Source of the DNA: an uncultured Muribaculaceae bacterium
GTDB lineage: Bacteria > Bacteroidota > Bacteroidia > Bacteroidales > Muribaculaceae
NCBI GenBank assembly: GCA_910579035.1
Contig: CAJTSR010000003.1
Span: 1-64,000 of the forward strand
DNA: 64,000 nt
Reading direction: 5' to 3'
Under the pieces are notes generated by a model, which saw only the letters and a program-made list of their open reading frames with translations, was not told where the DNA came from and searched no databases. The translations under genes were made by a program, and so were the position numbers. Numbering within the stretch: position 1 is the stretch's first letter; every line of letters begins with the position of its first letter. Shown here one piece after another: positions 52,703-61,773 of the stretch.

Positions 52703-52710
52703 TATTTTTG
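52703..52710 (+). promoter_or_regulatory. -7 box (TATTTTTG) for the M16 protease gene
   Basis: TATTTTTG fits TAnnTTTG and lies 20 bases before the ATG at 52731. No properly spaced -33 box was found. Confidence 0.5.
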
Positions 52711-52730
52711 CGCCTAAACCAAAACACATT

Positions 52731-55643
52731 ATGCTTATGAAAGGATTACGTTATCTTCCTCTTCTGGCTGTAATGCTTCCCGGCCTTGCTTCGGCTTCGA
52801 AATACAAGTATGAAACTGTGCCCGGCGACCCGTTGCAGACTCAGATGTACACTCTGCCCAATGGCCTTAAGCTCTTTATGAGCGTCAATAAGGACCAGCC
52901 CCGTATTCAGACATATATTGCCGTGCGCGTGGGAGGCAAGAACGACCCGGCAGAAACAACCGGCCTTGCTCACTACTTCGAGCATCTTATGTTCAAGGGC
53001 ACGGAACAGTTCGGAACCAGCGATTATGCCGCCGAGAAGCCGATGCTCGACCGCATCGAGGCTCTTTTTGAAACATACCGCCGCACTACCGACAGCACCG
53101 AGCGTGCCCGCATATACCGCGAAATCGACTCTGTGAGCTACGAGGCGTCGAAAATAGCTATCCCAAACGAGTACGACAAGCTGATGAGCGCTATCGGCGC
53201 AAACGGCACCAACGCGTATACGAGCTACGATGTGACCTGCTATGTGGAGGATATTCCTTCCAACCAGATTGATAACTGGGCCCGCATACAGGCCGACCGC
53301 TTCGAGCACCCGATACTGCGAGGATTCCACACCGAGCTGGAAACCATCTACGAGGAGAAAAATATGTCGCTGACCAAGGACAGCCGCAAGGTATACGAGA
53401 AGTTGCTGTCCACTCTCTACCCCTCGCACCCCTATGGCTCGCAGACCGTGCTCGGCACACAGGAGAATCTGAAAAATCCATCGATTACCAATGTCAAGAA
53501 TTACCATAAGCAGTGGTATGTACCCAACAATATGGCCATATGCCTATCGGGCGATTTCGATCCCGACAATATGGTTGACATAATCACGAAGTACTTCGGC
53601 CACCTGAAGCCTAACAAGAACCTGCCGCGCCCCGAGCTGCCTTCCGAGAAGCCGTTTACCTCGCCCAAGGTGGTGGAGATTCTCGGCCCGGAGGCTGAGA
53701 ATGTGACTGTGGCATGGCGCGTTCCCGAGGCTGCCCACAGCGACATGCTCACGCTTCAGGTTATGGACCATGTGCTCTGCAACGGACGCACCGGTATCTT
53801 CGACCTCAATGTGACTCTGCCTCAGACAGTGCTCGGAGGCAGTGCCTATGTGATGGGCCAGGCTGATGCGGGCGCCTACGTGATGAGCGGACGACCCAAG
53901 GCCGGGCAGACTCTCGACGAGGTGAAGGACATACTCCTTGAGCAGGCCGACAAACTGCGCAAAGGCGAGTTTTCCGACGATCTCGTGGAGGCTGTGAAGG
54001 CAAACCTGAAGCTTACCGTGCAGAGAAGCCTTACGAGCAATGATTCGCGTGCCGACCAGTATGTGCAGGCTTTTGTCAACGGTGTGCCTTGGGCTGACGA
54101 AGTGGCAAAGCTCGAATCCCTCGATAAGATTACCAAGGCCGACGTCGTGGCTGCGGCTAACAAGTACCTCCTCCCGCAAGGGTATGCCGTACTCTACAAG
54201 CGCAAGGGAGAAGACCCCAACGAGCTTAAGATTGCCAAGCCCCAGCTCACCCCCATCGTGATGAACCGCGACAAGACATCGCCTTTCCTTGCCGAGATTC
54301 AGAATTCGGTAGTAGAACCTATCGAGCCTGTTTTTGCCGACTACGCCAAGGATTTGGCAACATATAAGGCCAAGAAGAATGTGCCGTTAATCTATATGCC
54401 GAACACCAAGAACGACATCTTCCAGCTAATCTATGTGTACGACCTCGGCACATATGCCGATTCCCTGCTGCAGTTCGCGCCGGCACTCATTGGCTATTGC
54501 GGAACAAACGATATGACTCCCGAGCAGGTTAAGAACGAGTTCTACAAGCTCGCTTGCTCGTTCTCGTACTCCGGCTCCGGCGAGCGCACATATGCCGTTA
54601 TAAGCGGCCTGAGCGAAAATATGGACAAGGCTGTGGCTCTCTACGAAAAAGTGCTTGCCAACGCGGTGCTTCCCGCCGACGCCTACAAGGCTTTTGTCGA
54701 CCGTCAGGAAAAAGGCCGTGCCGACAGCAAGCTTAATCAGGGCGCGAACTTCAGCAAGCTCATATCGTATGTGACCTACGGTGACAACAATCCCGGCAAG
54801 GCTGAAATACCCGTCGAAACTCTTCGCAGCATCGAGCCGCAGGAGTTTGTGAAGGCTCTCCGCCGTCTTAATGATTACGAACAGGCCGTTATATACTGGG
54901 GCAATGCTCCCGCCAAGGAGGTGGTGAAGCTTGTCGACAAGACTCATCCTCTCGCTGCCAAGCTCAAGCCTGTGCCCACAGAGATGAAATACAAGCAACT
55001 CCAGCCGACAGAAACCACTATCTATATCGCGCCCTACAAGGCCAAGCAGCTCTATATGGTGGGATATTCCAACCGTGGCGACCTCTTCGACGCTGCCAAG
55101 GAGCCGATGCGCACCTTGTACAACGAGTATTTCGGCGGCTCGATGAATGCCATTGTCTTACAGGAAATGCGCGAAAGCCGCTCGCTGGCTTACTCGGCAT
55201 GGGCCGGAATGAACCGTCAGAGCAAGGCCGGTCGCCCATATGTATATATGAGCCAGATTGCGACGCAGAACGACAAGCTGATGGACGCCATTGCCGCTTT
55301 CGATGAGATTATCAACGAAATGCCGCGCAGCGAGGCCGCATTCCAGCTTGCAAAGGCCGGACTCGACGCCCGTTGCCGCACCGAGCGCGACATCAACGAC
55401 GATATGGCTTTCAGCTACTTGGCCAACAAGGCTCTCGGATATGACCACGACCCGCGTCGCGAAATCTTCGAGCTTCTTCCCAAGGTAACACTCGACGACC
55501 TCGAAGCATTCCAGAAAGAGAACGTGAAAGGACGCGTGTTCAACATCGGCATACTCGGCGATGTTGACGAACTGCCCATCGACGAGCTGCGCAAGCTCGG
55601 CAAGGTGGTAATGCTTACCACGGAAGACATCTTCGGATATTGA
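52731..55643 (+). CDS. M16 family metallopeptidase (insulinase-like), exported
   Basis: This 970-residue protein has a signal peptide (MKGLRYLPLLAVMLPGLASA). It has two M16 halves: the zinc-binding HxxEH is in LAHYFEHLMFKGT near residue 85, followed about 75 residues later by the conserved ETIYEEKNMS glutamate region. The second half is the inactive clamp. It digests peptides in the periplasm or at the surface. A second ATG at 52737 is equally likely as the start. It is a single gene; a strong hairpin follows at 55677-55710. Confidence 0.92.
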   Translation: MLMKGLRYLPLLAVMLPGLASASKYKYETVPGDPLQTQMYTLPNGLKLFMSVNKDQPRIQTYIAVRVGGKNDPAETTGLAHYFEHLMFKGTEQFGTSDYAAEKPMLDRIEALFETYRRTTDSTERARIYREIDSVSYEASKIAIPNEYDKLMSAIGANGTNAYTSYDVTCYVEDIPSNQIDNWARIQADRFEHPILRGFHTELETIYEEKNMSLTKDSRKVYEKLLSTLYPSHPYGSQTVLGTQENLKNPSITNVKNYHKQWYVPNNMAICLSGDFDPDNMVDIITKYFGHLKPNKNLPRPELPSEKPFTSPKVVEILGPEAENVTVAWRVPEAAHSDMLTLQVMDHVLCNGRTGIFDLNVTLPQTVLGGSAYVMGQADAGAYVMSGRPKAGQTLDEVKDILLEQADKLRKGEFSDDLVEAVKANLKLTVQRSLTSNDSRADQYVQAFVNGVPWADEVAKLESLDKITKADVVAAANKYLLPQGYAVLYKRKGEDPNELKIAKPQLTPIVMNRDKTSPFLAEIQNSVVEPIEPVFADYAKDLATYKAKKNVPLIYMPNTKNDIFQLIYVYDLGTYADSLLQFAPALIGYCGTNDMTPEQVKNEFYKLACSFSYSGSGERTYAVISGLSENMDKAVALYEKVLANAVLPADAYKAFVDRQEKGRADSKLNQGANFSKLISYVTYGDNNPGKAEIPVETLRSIEPQEFVKALRRLNDYEQAVIYWGNAPAKEVVKLVDKTHPLAAKLKPVPTEMKYKQLQPTETTIYIAPYKAKQLYMVGYSNRGDLFDAAKEPMRTLYNEYFGGSMNAIVLQEMRESRSLAYSAWAGMNRQSKAGRPYVYMSQIATQNDKLMDAIAAFDEIINEMPRSEAAFQLAKAGLDARCRTERDINDDMAFSYLANKALGYDHDPRREIFELLPKVTLDDLEAFQKENVKGRVFNIGILGDVDELPIDELRKLGKVVMLTTEDIFGY

Positions 55644-55676
55644 TACCACGGCGCGAAAGCGCTTGCAGATAAAACC

Positions 55677-55719
55677 TCGGGCAGCACGTCAATCACGGCG
55701 TGCTGCCCGAAGTGTTTTA
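55677..55719 (+). terminator. Terminator of the M16 protease gene
   Basis: A perfect 12-bp stem (55677-55688 with 55699-55710, TCGGGCAGCACG and its complement) is followed by AGTGTTTTAT. It lies 33 bases after the stop codon. Confidence 0.8.
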
Positions 55720-55735
55720 TGCCTTGTCATGCGGC

Positions 55736-55852
55736 ATTCCCCAATAAAAATGTAGCTCTACCACAATTATTCCCCAATAAAAGTGTGGTCAATGCCCACT
55801 TATTCCCCAATAAAAATGTGGAAAGTGCTTGTTTATTCCCCAGTAAAAATGT
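55736..55852. repeat. Four repeats of TTCCCCAATAAAAATGT at an exact 33-bp period
   Basis: Near-identical 18-bp repeats start at 55736, 55769, 55802 and 55835, separated by unrelated 15-bp spacers. The fourth copy lies between the -33 (TTG, 55829-55831) and -7 (TAATTTTG, 55852-55859) boxes of the following AAA/DUF4143 gene. A small open frame (55719-55901) reads the array as an 11-residue repeat of the form LFPNKNV plus four variable residues. An iteron-like operator is the most likely reading. Confidence 0.85.
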
Positions 55853-55859
55853 AATTTTG
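55829..55859 (+). promoter_or_regulatory. Promoter of the AAA/DUF4143 gene
   Basis: TTG (55829-55831), 20 bases, then TAATTTTG (55852-55859) fits the consensus. The spacer is occupied by the fourth copy of the 33-bp-period repeat. Confidence 0.7.
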
Positions 55860-55881
55860 CTTCTAAGATATACAGTAAGAT

Positions 55882-57219
55882 ATGAGGAGAAATATTTATA
55901 ATCAGTTACTTGAGTGGAAAGGTTCAGCCAAACGCAAACCGTTGATGCTTTATGGCGCCCGTCAGGTGGGAAAAACGTACATACTGAAAGAGTTTGGGAA
56001 AAATGAGTTTGACAATATGGTGTATATAAATTGTTATCTCAATACGGCTGTTCGGACATTGTTCTCAGAAGATAAGGATATAAGCCGTATATTGCTCGGC
56101 CTTTCAGCATTGAGTGGTGAAAAAATAGAGCCTGGACGTACGCTCATATTTCTCGACGAAGTACAGGATATACCCGAGGTTGTTGCATCACTTAAGTATT
56201 TTTGTGAAGATGCTCCGGATATTTATATCGTGGTAGCGGGGTCCTTGCTTGGCGTGCTGAATATGGCGGGCAGCCCATTCCCGACAGGTAAGGTGGACAT
56301 ACTGCATCTTTATCCGATGACGTATGCTGAATTTCTTGATGCTCTTGGCGAAAATGCCAAGCTTGAGCTGTTGTATAAGGAAGGCGAGGAGAATCTTATA
56401 AACAGTCTGGCACCAAGCTATATCGAACTGTTAAGGCAATATTATTTTGTAGGCGGTATGCCTGAGGCTGTGGCTGAGTTTGTACATTCCAGAAACCCGG
56501 AAGCTGTGAGGGAGGTGCAGAATGCTATTTTGTCTGCATATGAGGCAGATATAGCCAAGCATGCCGGTAGTGATACCCAAAAGGCGAGAATGGTGTTCCA
56601 ATCCATACCTTCGCAATTATCAAGAGAAAACAAAAAATTTATTTTTGGGGCGTTGAGAAAGGGTGCTCGTGCGGCGGAATACGAGAATGCTATCCAATGG
56701 CTGTCTGATGCCGGGCTTGTCTATAAGGTGTGTAGGCTGAGCAAGGTGGCTATGCCATTGAGTTTCTATTTTGAAAAAGATGCGTTCAAGCTGTTTTTGC
56801 TTGATGTCGGTCTGCTTGGTGCTATGGCGCAGGTGCCACCGGCCCTTATGCTGATAGGGGATAACGTATTCTCTGAGTTTAAGGGTGCATTCACGGAGAA
56901 CTATGTGCTGACGCAAATGCTGGCATCACGCAATGTCGTGGCCGGATATTATTCCAAGGAAAACTCCTCTATGGAGTTGGATTTCGTGTTGCAGGTCGGC
57001 ACAGAGATTCTTCCTGTTGAAGTTAAAGCAGAGGAAAATGTTAAGTCAAAATCTCTCAGGCTGTTCATAACGGTTGATAATGCCGGGAGCAATATGCGTG
57101 GCTACAGGTTCTCTATGAAAGGTTACAAAGAGCAGGATTGGATGACCAATATACCGCTCTTTGCAGTTTCTCCCTTTATCAGCCGCAAGGCTGAATATGG
57201 CAAAATAAATAAGATTTGA
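55882..57219 (+). CDS. AAA ATPase with DUF4143 domain
   Basis: This 445-residue protein has a Walker A GARQVGKT (25-32) and a Walker B LIFLDEVQD (87-95), followed by the sensor-like VVAGSLLGVL. The C-terminal DUF4143 region (about 200-440) has a nuclease-like stretch MELDFVLQVGTEILPVEVKAEE, reminiscent of the PD-(D/E)xK fold. Such archaeal/bacterial ATPases are widespread orphan genes, often multi-copy, and their function is unknown. It is more AT-rich than its neighbours and is preceded by the 33-bp-period repeats. It ends 5 bp from the convergent AgcS gene. Confidence 0.92.
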   Translation: MRRNIYNQLLEWKGSAKRKPLMLYGARQVGKTYILKEFGKNEFDNMVYINCYLNTAVRTLFSEDKDISRILLGLSALSGEKIEPGRTLIFLDEVQDIPEVVASLKYFCEDAPDIYIVVAGSLLGVLNMAGSPFPTGKVDILHLYPMTYAEFLDALGENAKLELLYKEGEENLINSLAPSYIELLRQYYFVGGMPEAVAEFVHSRNPEAVREVQNAILSAYEADIAKHAGSDTQKARMVFQSIPSQLSRENKKFIFGALRKGARAAEYENAIQWLSDAGLVYKVCRLSKVAMPLSFYFEKDAFKLFLLDVGLLGAMAQVPPALMLIGDNVFSEFKGAFTENYVLTQMLASRNVVAGYYSKENSSMELDFVLQVGTEILPVEVKAEENVKSKSLRLFITVDNAGSNMRGYRFSMKGYKEQDWMTNIPLFAVSPFISRKAEYGKINKI

Positions 57220-57224
57220 GGTGG

Positions 57225-58634
57225 CTACCGGGGCCAGCAGTCGGTTTTGTCGGCGAGTTCGGGGATCGTGGAGCGGTGGTACTGCGGGTTTTGTCCGCGT
57301 CGGCGCTGGGCGGTGTAGTCGTTGAGGAGCCTTACGGCAAAACGACCAAGCACAATTATGGCCGCGAGGTTGCATAGCGTCATCAGCCCCATGAAGACAT
57401 CGGCAAGGCTCCACGCGAGTTCGAGCGATGTTACAGAGCCGACCATCACCATGGCGCCGACAGCGAGCCTGTAGGCGGCCACGGGCCAGCGGCGTTTGCA
57501 TATGAACTGGAGGTTGGTTTCGCCGTAGTAGTAATTCGACACAATGCTTGTGAATGCGAACAGAAATACTGCCACAGCCACGAACGTCGACCCTGCCGTG
57601 CCTACTTCGGCTTCGAGCGATGCCTGGGTAAGCGCGATGCCCGATGTGCCGTTGCCAAGCACGCCGCTGAAGAGGATTATGAACGCCGTGCAGGTGCATA
57701 TGATTATGGTGTCGGTAAACACGGCGAACGATTGCAGCAGTCCCTGCTTTACGGGGTGGCTTACCGACGCTGTTGCCGCCACGTTCGGTGCGGAGCCTTC
57801 GCCGGCCTCGTTGCTGAACAGTCCGCGCTTTATGCCCATCATAAGGGCCGAGCCAACGCCGCCGCCGAGCGCCGCGCTGCCCGTGAAAGCCTCGCTCACT
57901 ATCGACGACAGTACTGCCGGCAGTTTGCCGATATTGAGGGCTATCACGGTGAGTGCAAGTATAATATAAAGAATGGCCATCACGGGCACTACAATTTCGC
58001 TGAAACGCGATATGCGCTGTATGCCGCCCCATATCACGGCGAGCGTGCCTACGGTTATTATGGCTCCGAACCATGCCGGATTCCAGCCGAACGATACTGC
58101 TGCGGCTGCCGTCATAGTGTTGGCTTGCACGGAGTTGAAGGCAAGCCCGAAGGTGATGGTGATGAGCACGGCGAAAGTCACCGCCCACCATCTGCACCCT
58201 ATGCCTTTGAGTATGTAGTAGGCCGGGCCTCCTTTGAAAGAGCGGTCGCCACGTTCTTTAAAGAGTTGGGCCAATGTCGACTCCACGAAGGCCGAGGCCG
58301 CTCCGAGAAGGGCTATTACCCACATCCAGAAAACCGAGCCTGCGCCTCCGATCGCAATGGCGGTTGCCACGCCTGCAAGATTGCCTGTGCCCACTCGGGA
58401 GGCTATCGATACGGCGAATGCCTGAAAAGAGCTGATGGTGTGGTGGTTGCCGGGGTGTTCCGATTCCTTGCGGTCTTCGCGCGTTCCCGATGCGGCGAGC
58501 AGTCGCAGCATCTCGCCGAACATTCTGAACTGCACGCCTTTGGTCGACAGTGTGAACCATACGGCTGCGGCGAGCAGCAGCGCTATCAGTATGTAGCTCC
58601 ACAGCCAGTCGTTGAAGGTATTGATTAGTTCCAT
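57225..58634 (-). CDS. Alanine/glycine:cation symporter (AgcS family), second copy
   Basis: This 469-residue membrane protein carries the AgcS signatures SSFQAFAVSIASRVGTGNLAGVA, GAGSVFWMWVIALLGAASAFVESTLAQLFK and GIKRGLFSNEAGEGSAPN. The last of these differs from the other AgcS gene in this window (28906-30303) and is closer to the classic DagA/AlsT type. It imports alanine or glycine with sodium. It lies 10 bp after the phosphatase gene on the same strand, so the two may be co-transcribed. Confidence 0.93.
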   Translation of the reverse strand: MELINTFNDWLWSYILIALLLAAAVWFTLSTKGVQFRMFGEMLRLLAASGTREDRKESEHPGNHHTISSFQAFAVSIASRVGTGNLAGVATAIAIGGAGSVFWMWVIALLGAASAFVESTLAQLFKERGDRSFKGGPAYYILKGIGCRWWAVTFAVLITITFGLAFNSVQANTMTAAAAVSFGWNPAWFGAIITVGTLAVIWGGIQRISRFSEIVVPVMAILYIILALTVIALNIGKLPAVLSSIVSEAFTGSAALGGGVGSALMMGIKRGLFSNEAGEGSAPNVAATASVSHPVKQGLLQSFAVFTDTIIICTCTAFIILFSGVLGNGTSGIALTQASLEAEVGTAGSTFVAVAVFLFAFTSIVSNYYYGETNLQFICKRRWPVAAYRLAVGAMVMVGSVTSLELAWSLADVFMGLMTLCNLAAIIVLGRFAVRLLNDYTAQRRRGQNPQYHRSTIPELADKTDCWPR

Positions 58635-58644
58635 TGTGGTGGGT

Positions 58645-59916
58645 TTATTGGGCGTAGATAGGCACGCAGTCGGTCATATATCGGCGTACCTCGCCCCAGG
58701 GGTAGATGGTGGCGTTGTCGCCTTTGCGCAGTTGCACGGGGCGTTCGTTGAGTTCTATCCGCATGTAATATCTGCCTGAGCGCTTGGCTTTGAAGAGCAC
58801 AAACTGTATGTTGGCCGCCATAGGCACCACGTCGAAGTCACACCAGTGTTGCGCCACGGTGTCGAAGTAGTTTGTGAGATAATAGCACCCCGGTATTTTC
58901 AGCAGCGACAGCAGCGGCATCAGGGTTTCGGCGTGTCCGAAGCGCAGCACGGCAGTCGTGGCTGCGTTTTGACCTGCTATAAAGTCGTCGGTGGTCTGTA
59001 CGAGGTTGAGCACAAGTTCTGAGGCTATGTCGGCAGGTATGGCCGATATCGTGGTGGCCGTTCGCTGCAGGTACTGGCGCAGGTTGAAGCAGCTCCATAG
59101 CGCGTTTGCCTCCGACGTGGAGAAGTATGTCGACATCTCCGAGGGCATGCCCATGGCGCGCAGCCCGGCTACCACGTAGTATTCGGTTATGGCGAGGTCG
59201 CGTTCTTCGTCAGCGTTGCCGAAGGGATAGCCCTCGCCGAGCACGCGCCGTATGGCGGTGGTGGGGCAGGCTTTGGCGAAATGCTCGGTGTAAGGCGGCT
59301 CCCACGTCTTGTCGCGGCGGAAGTCGAGGTAGGACTGCACGGTGTCGAAGGGGCGCATCAGGCCGGAGTTGATGCGCCCTGTGCTTGTGGTGAACGTGAT
59401 GCGGTTGCTCATTCGGTCGAGCTGGTGGGTGAACGAGTACATGCTCATCATTGCGCGCGGCGAGTACGACGACAGTGCCTGCACCACGGCTCCGTTCTCA
59501 AATACAGGCCTGTAGTTAAAATACATGCGTGCGGCTATGCCTTGCTGCTCCGACATACCGAGCGAGTCGAGCGCCCCCCAGCGGTTTGTGCTGCGGGCTA
59601 TCACCCGTTCGTTCAGCGTCTTGAGGCTGCGTCCCAAAGGAGTGATGGTGCCGAGGCTGTCAGCGCGCGAAAGTGCGGCGGCGAGTTTGGCGCAGTTGGC
59701 CGACGAAGCCGGATAGCGTGCGCCGTGCCGCCCGACGTGGTTTATGAACACAGGAACGAGCGAATCGGGATATTGCGCCTGCGAGGCCGGGGCGGGGTAG
59801 GGCATCAGCGAGCCTTCGCATTCTTTCATTGTGTAGTTTGTGGCTGTGGGGTCGGCCGCGTGGCCTGCCACTGCCGCAAATACGATAAGGGACAATATGA
59901 TGCGGTGGAATTTCAT
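58645..59916 (-). CDS. Histidine-type phosphatase, MINPP/phytase-like, exported
   Basis: This 423-residue protein has a signal peptide (MKFHRIILSLIVFAAVAGHA). The phosphohistidine motif RHGAR is at 63-67 (catalytic His64). The proton-donor motif is HAE (328-330) instead of the HD of classic acid phosphatases, which is the mark of multiple inositol polyphosphate phosphatases, including those of gut Bacteroides. It probably removes phosphates from phytate or related sugars outside the cytoplasm. It is followed after 10 bp by an AgcS gene. A TACATTTG box lies at 59938-59945. Confidence 0.9.
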   Translation of the reverse strand: MKFHRIILSLIVFAAVAGHAADPTATNYTMKECEGSLMPYPAPASQAQYPDSLVPVFINHVGRHGARYPASSANCAKLAAALSRADSLGTITPLGRSLKTLNERVIARSTNRWGALDSLGMSEQQGIAARMYFNYRPVFENGAVVQALSSYSPRAMMSMYSFTHQLDRMSNRITFTTSTGRINSGLMRPFDTVQSYLDFRRDKTWEPPYTEHFAKACPTTAIRRVLGEGYPFGNADEERDLAITEYYVVAGLRAMGMPSEMSTYFSTSEANALWSCFNLRQYLQRTATTISAIPADIASELVLNLVQTTDDFIAGQNAATTAVLRFGHAETLMPLLSLLKIPGCYYLTNYFDTVAQHWCDFDVVPMAANIQFVLFKAKRSGRYYMRIELNERPVQLRKGDNATIYPWGEVRRYMTDCVPIYAQ

Positions 59917-59937
59917 ACAGAATATGCGTTAATTTCA

Positions 59938-59945
59938 CAAATGTA
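59938..59945 (-). promoter_or_regulatory. -7 box (TACATTTG) for the phosphatase-agcS pair
   Basis: An exact TAnnTTTG match on the minus strand, 21 bases before the ATG at 59916. The -33 box was not found. Confidence 0.5.
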
Positions 59946-59994
59946 ACGCATAGAAGGCTTGTTGAAGCGCGGAATACTGTGTTTTTAACCTCCT

Positions 59995-60276
59995 TTAGCG
60001 TGCGTGGGCTGGAGTGTTGCCCATATGTGGAGCTACTTTTGCATCGTAATCAAGCAAGTGCATAATCATGGCAAACATCTCTTCTTCCGACATTCTTTGC
60101 GCCACGGCTTCATACCACGGCCGTACAATCGCCTCGTTCACATCTTCGGGCTTTTCATCGTTGACCGACGTCCTTTCGGCAGTACGCGCCGCTGTCGGCT
60201 CGGTGGTAGGACTCGTCGAGCTTAGCGTTCTTAACACTTCGCGCGGCTGGCGCGAGCGCCGTTCGCTCTTTATCAA
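59995..60276 (-). CDS. Small hypothetical protein
   Basis: This 93-codon frame sits 34 bp downstream of the MerR gene on the same strand. Its first half is basic and low in complexity, and its second half (RPWYEAVAQRMSEEEMFAMI) looks like a real helical protein. I recognise no family and it could be spurious. No terminator or promoter was seen nearby. Confidence 0.4.
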   Translation of the reverse strand: MIKSERRSRQPREVLRTLSSTSPTTEPTAARTAERTSVNDEKPEDVNEAIVRPWYEAVAQRMSEEEMFAMIMHLLDYDAKVAPHMGNTPAHAR

Positions 60277-60310
60277 ACCGCAGGCTCCCGGCGTGCAGCT
60301 TACGCTCGCG

Positions 60311-60658
60311 TTATGATTTCGACGGGCGCCCCTCGAGAGCGTCGAGCAGGTCGGTGAGCTTTCGCCTGATATCGCGCAGGCGTCCTATCACTTCGTGTGT
60401 CTTCTCTACCGCGTGCCTGTTTTTGCGCAGGTGCTCTTTGGCGGCCTCTATCTTCAGTCCTTTTTCCTTGACGAGAAAGCGGATAACCCGCAGGCGTTCT
60501 ATGTCGGCAGGGGTGTAGCGCCTTGTGCCGCCGTCGCTGCGCTTGGGGCGTAGCTCCGAGAACTGGCCTTCCCAAAAGCGTATGGTAGGTATCGGGAGGC
60601 CGAGTATTTCGGACACGTCGCTGATTTTATAATATCGTTTGTCGAGGCTGTCTGCCAT
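60311..60658 (-). CDS. MerR family transcriptional regulator
   Basis: This 115-residue protein has an N-terminal MerR helix-turn-helix (YYKISDVSEILGLPIPTIRFWE at 9-30) and winged segment (GGTRRYTPADIERLRVIRFL), then a coiled-coil dimerisation helix to the end. There is no C-terminal effector domain, so it is a short MerR of unknown signal. The ATG at 60658 directly follows the M23 gene stop by 4 bp, so the two are one operon. Confidence 0.9.
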   Translation of the reverse strand: MADSLDKRYYKISDVSEILGLPIPTIRFWEGQFSELRPKRSDGGTRRYTPADIERLRVIRFLVKEKGLKIEAAKEHLRKNRHAVEKTHEVIGRLRDIRRKLTDLLDALEGRPSKS

Positions 60659-60662
60659 ACTT

Positions 60663-61634
60663 TTAGTCCATAACGTGGCCGGCATTTTCCGCCACTTGTA
60701 TTATCTCGTCGTACTGCTCAGGGCTGAGGTCGAAGAAGTAGTAGTGGACGGGATTCTGCGGTATGCCCTTGAATCGCACCTCGTAGTGCAGGTGCGGACC
60801 TGTCGATTTGCCGGTGTTGCCCACGGCGCCTATGAGGTCGCCTCGGTGCACTGTCTGCCCCGGCTGCACGTTGATTTTTGAAAGGTGCGCGTAGCGCGTT
60901 GTGTAGTTGTAGCCGTGCCGTATCTCTATCAGGTTGCCGTATGCCCCCTGCCACGACGCCGAGGCCACGGTGCCGTCGGCGGTGGCATAGACTGGCGTTC
61001 CCGGCGGTGCCGAGAAGTCCATTCCTTCGTGGAACTTGCTTGTGCCGTACACAGGGTCCACGCGCACGCCATAGCCCGAAGCCATAGTCCTGAGAAACTT
61101 CTCCGGCACCGGCTGTATGGCGGGGGTGTGGGCTATGCGGTCTTTCTGCTGCGACACCTCGCCGGCCAAAAAGTCGAACGACTTTATCTGGGCATAAAGC
61201 ATTCCGTCGAGCTGGGCGAGTTTGTTGTCTACCGAGTTTACGAGGCGGTAGTCGTCGAGCGAGTCGAGGCGGTCGAAATTTCGCTGGCGCTCTATGCCCG
61301 CAAGGCGGCGGGTGCGGCTCAGAGGCTCTGCCTGCATCACCACGCGGTAGAAATTATTGTCGCGCTCGGCGATGTCCTCCATTACCGCGAGGGCTTCGTC
61401 GGCGCGCCTGTTGAGCACTTCGAGGCGGGCTGTGAGCTGTTCGTTCTGCTGCCTGAGGCGCCGTTCGCGCGGAAATTCCATAAGGCTGAACAGAATCGCG
61501 ATAACGCCTATCACCACCGCCGCCACCCAGCCGAACTGGCGGGCCACGATGATTACGCGGCGCCGTGCCGAGGGGTACACGCGCTCGTACTGGCCGCTGA
61601 TGGCGTTGTATCTATAGAATGTTTTTTGACTCAC
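60663..61634 (-). CDS. M23 family metallopeptidase (LytM/NlpD-type)
   Basis: This 323-residue protein has a cytoplasmic N-terminus, one membrane helix (about 33-52) and a coiled coil (about 54-105, LRQQNEQLTARLEVLNRRAD). A periplasmic M23 endopeptidase domain follows (about 190-305) with HEGMDFSAPPGTPVYATADG and HLHYEVRFKG holding the zinc ligands. It cleaves peptidoglycan cross-links or regulates amidases during envelope growth. A TATATTTG box upstream is at 61704-61711. Confidence 0.92.
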   Translation of the reverse strand: MSQKTFYRYNAISGQYERVYPSARRRVIIVARQFGWVAAVVIGVIAILFSLMEFPRERRLRQQNEQLTARLEVLNRRADEALAVMEDIAERDNNFYRVVMQAEPLSRTRRLAGIERQRNFDRLDSLDDYRLVNSVDNKLAQLDGMLYAQIKSFDFLAGEVSQQKDRIAHTPAIQPVPEKFLRTMASGYGVRVDPVYGTSKFHEGMDFSAPPGTPVYATADGTVASASWQGAYGNLIEIRHGYNYTTRYAHLSKINVQPGQTVHRGDLIGAVGNTGKSTGPHLHYEVRFKGIPQNPVHYYFFDLSPEQYDEIIQVAENAGHVMD

Positions 61635-61648
61635 TGCGATGGGTAAAA

Positions 61649-61680
61649 TTTGTTTAGGCGCGAAATTTCAAGTAATTTTG
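61649..61680 (+). promoter_or_regulatory. Canonical promoter of alaS
   Basis: TTTG (61649-61652), 20 bases, then TAATTTTG (61673-61680) is a perfect Bacteroidetes promoter. It gives a leader of about 85 bases to the alaS ATG. Confidence 0.75.
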
Positions 61681-61703
61681 CGCCACAATTGCGCTTTGAT
61701 ACG

Positions 61704-61711
61704 CAAATATA
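61704..61711 (-). promoter_or_regulatory. -7 box (TATATTTG) for the M23-merR operon
   Basis: TATATTTG on the minus strand fits TAnnTTTG, about 70 bases before the M23 ATG. It lies within the alaS leader, so the two promoters are divergent and overlapping. Confidence 0.45.
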
Positions 61712-61773
61712 GCACATTTTTGCCAATTACGCCACAGCGCAACTTATGTTGTAATCAATTTTTCATATATAAT

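Noticed and set aside
55736..55852. The 33-bp-period repeats as a CRISPR array
   Set aside because: Repeat of 18 bp with 15-bp spacers is too short for a CRISPR, no cas gene is present, and the last copy lies inside a promoter.
55719..55901. 60-codon open frame spanning the repeat array as a real gene
   Set aside because: It is made only of the repeat units and overlaps the ATPase start in another frame; the promoter maps inside it. A leader-peptide role is kept only as an alternative.
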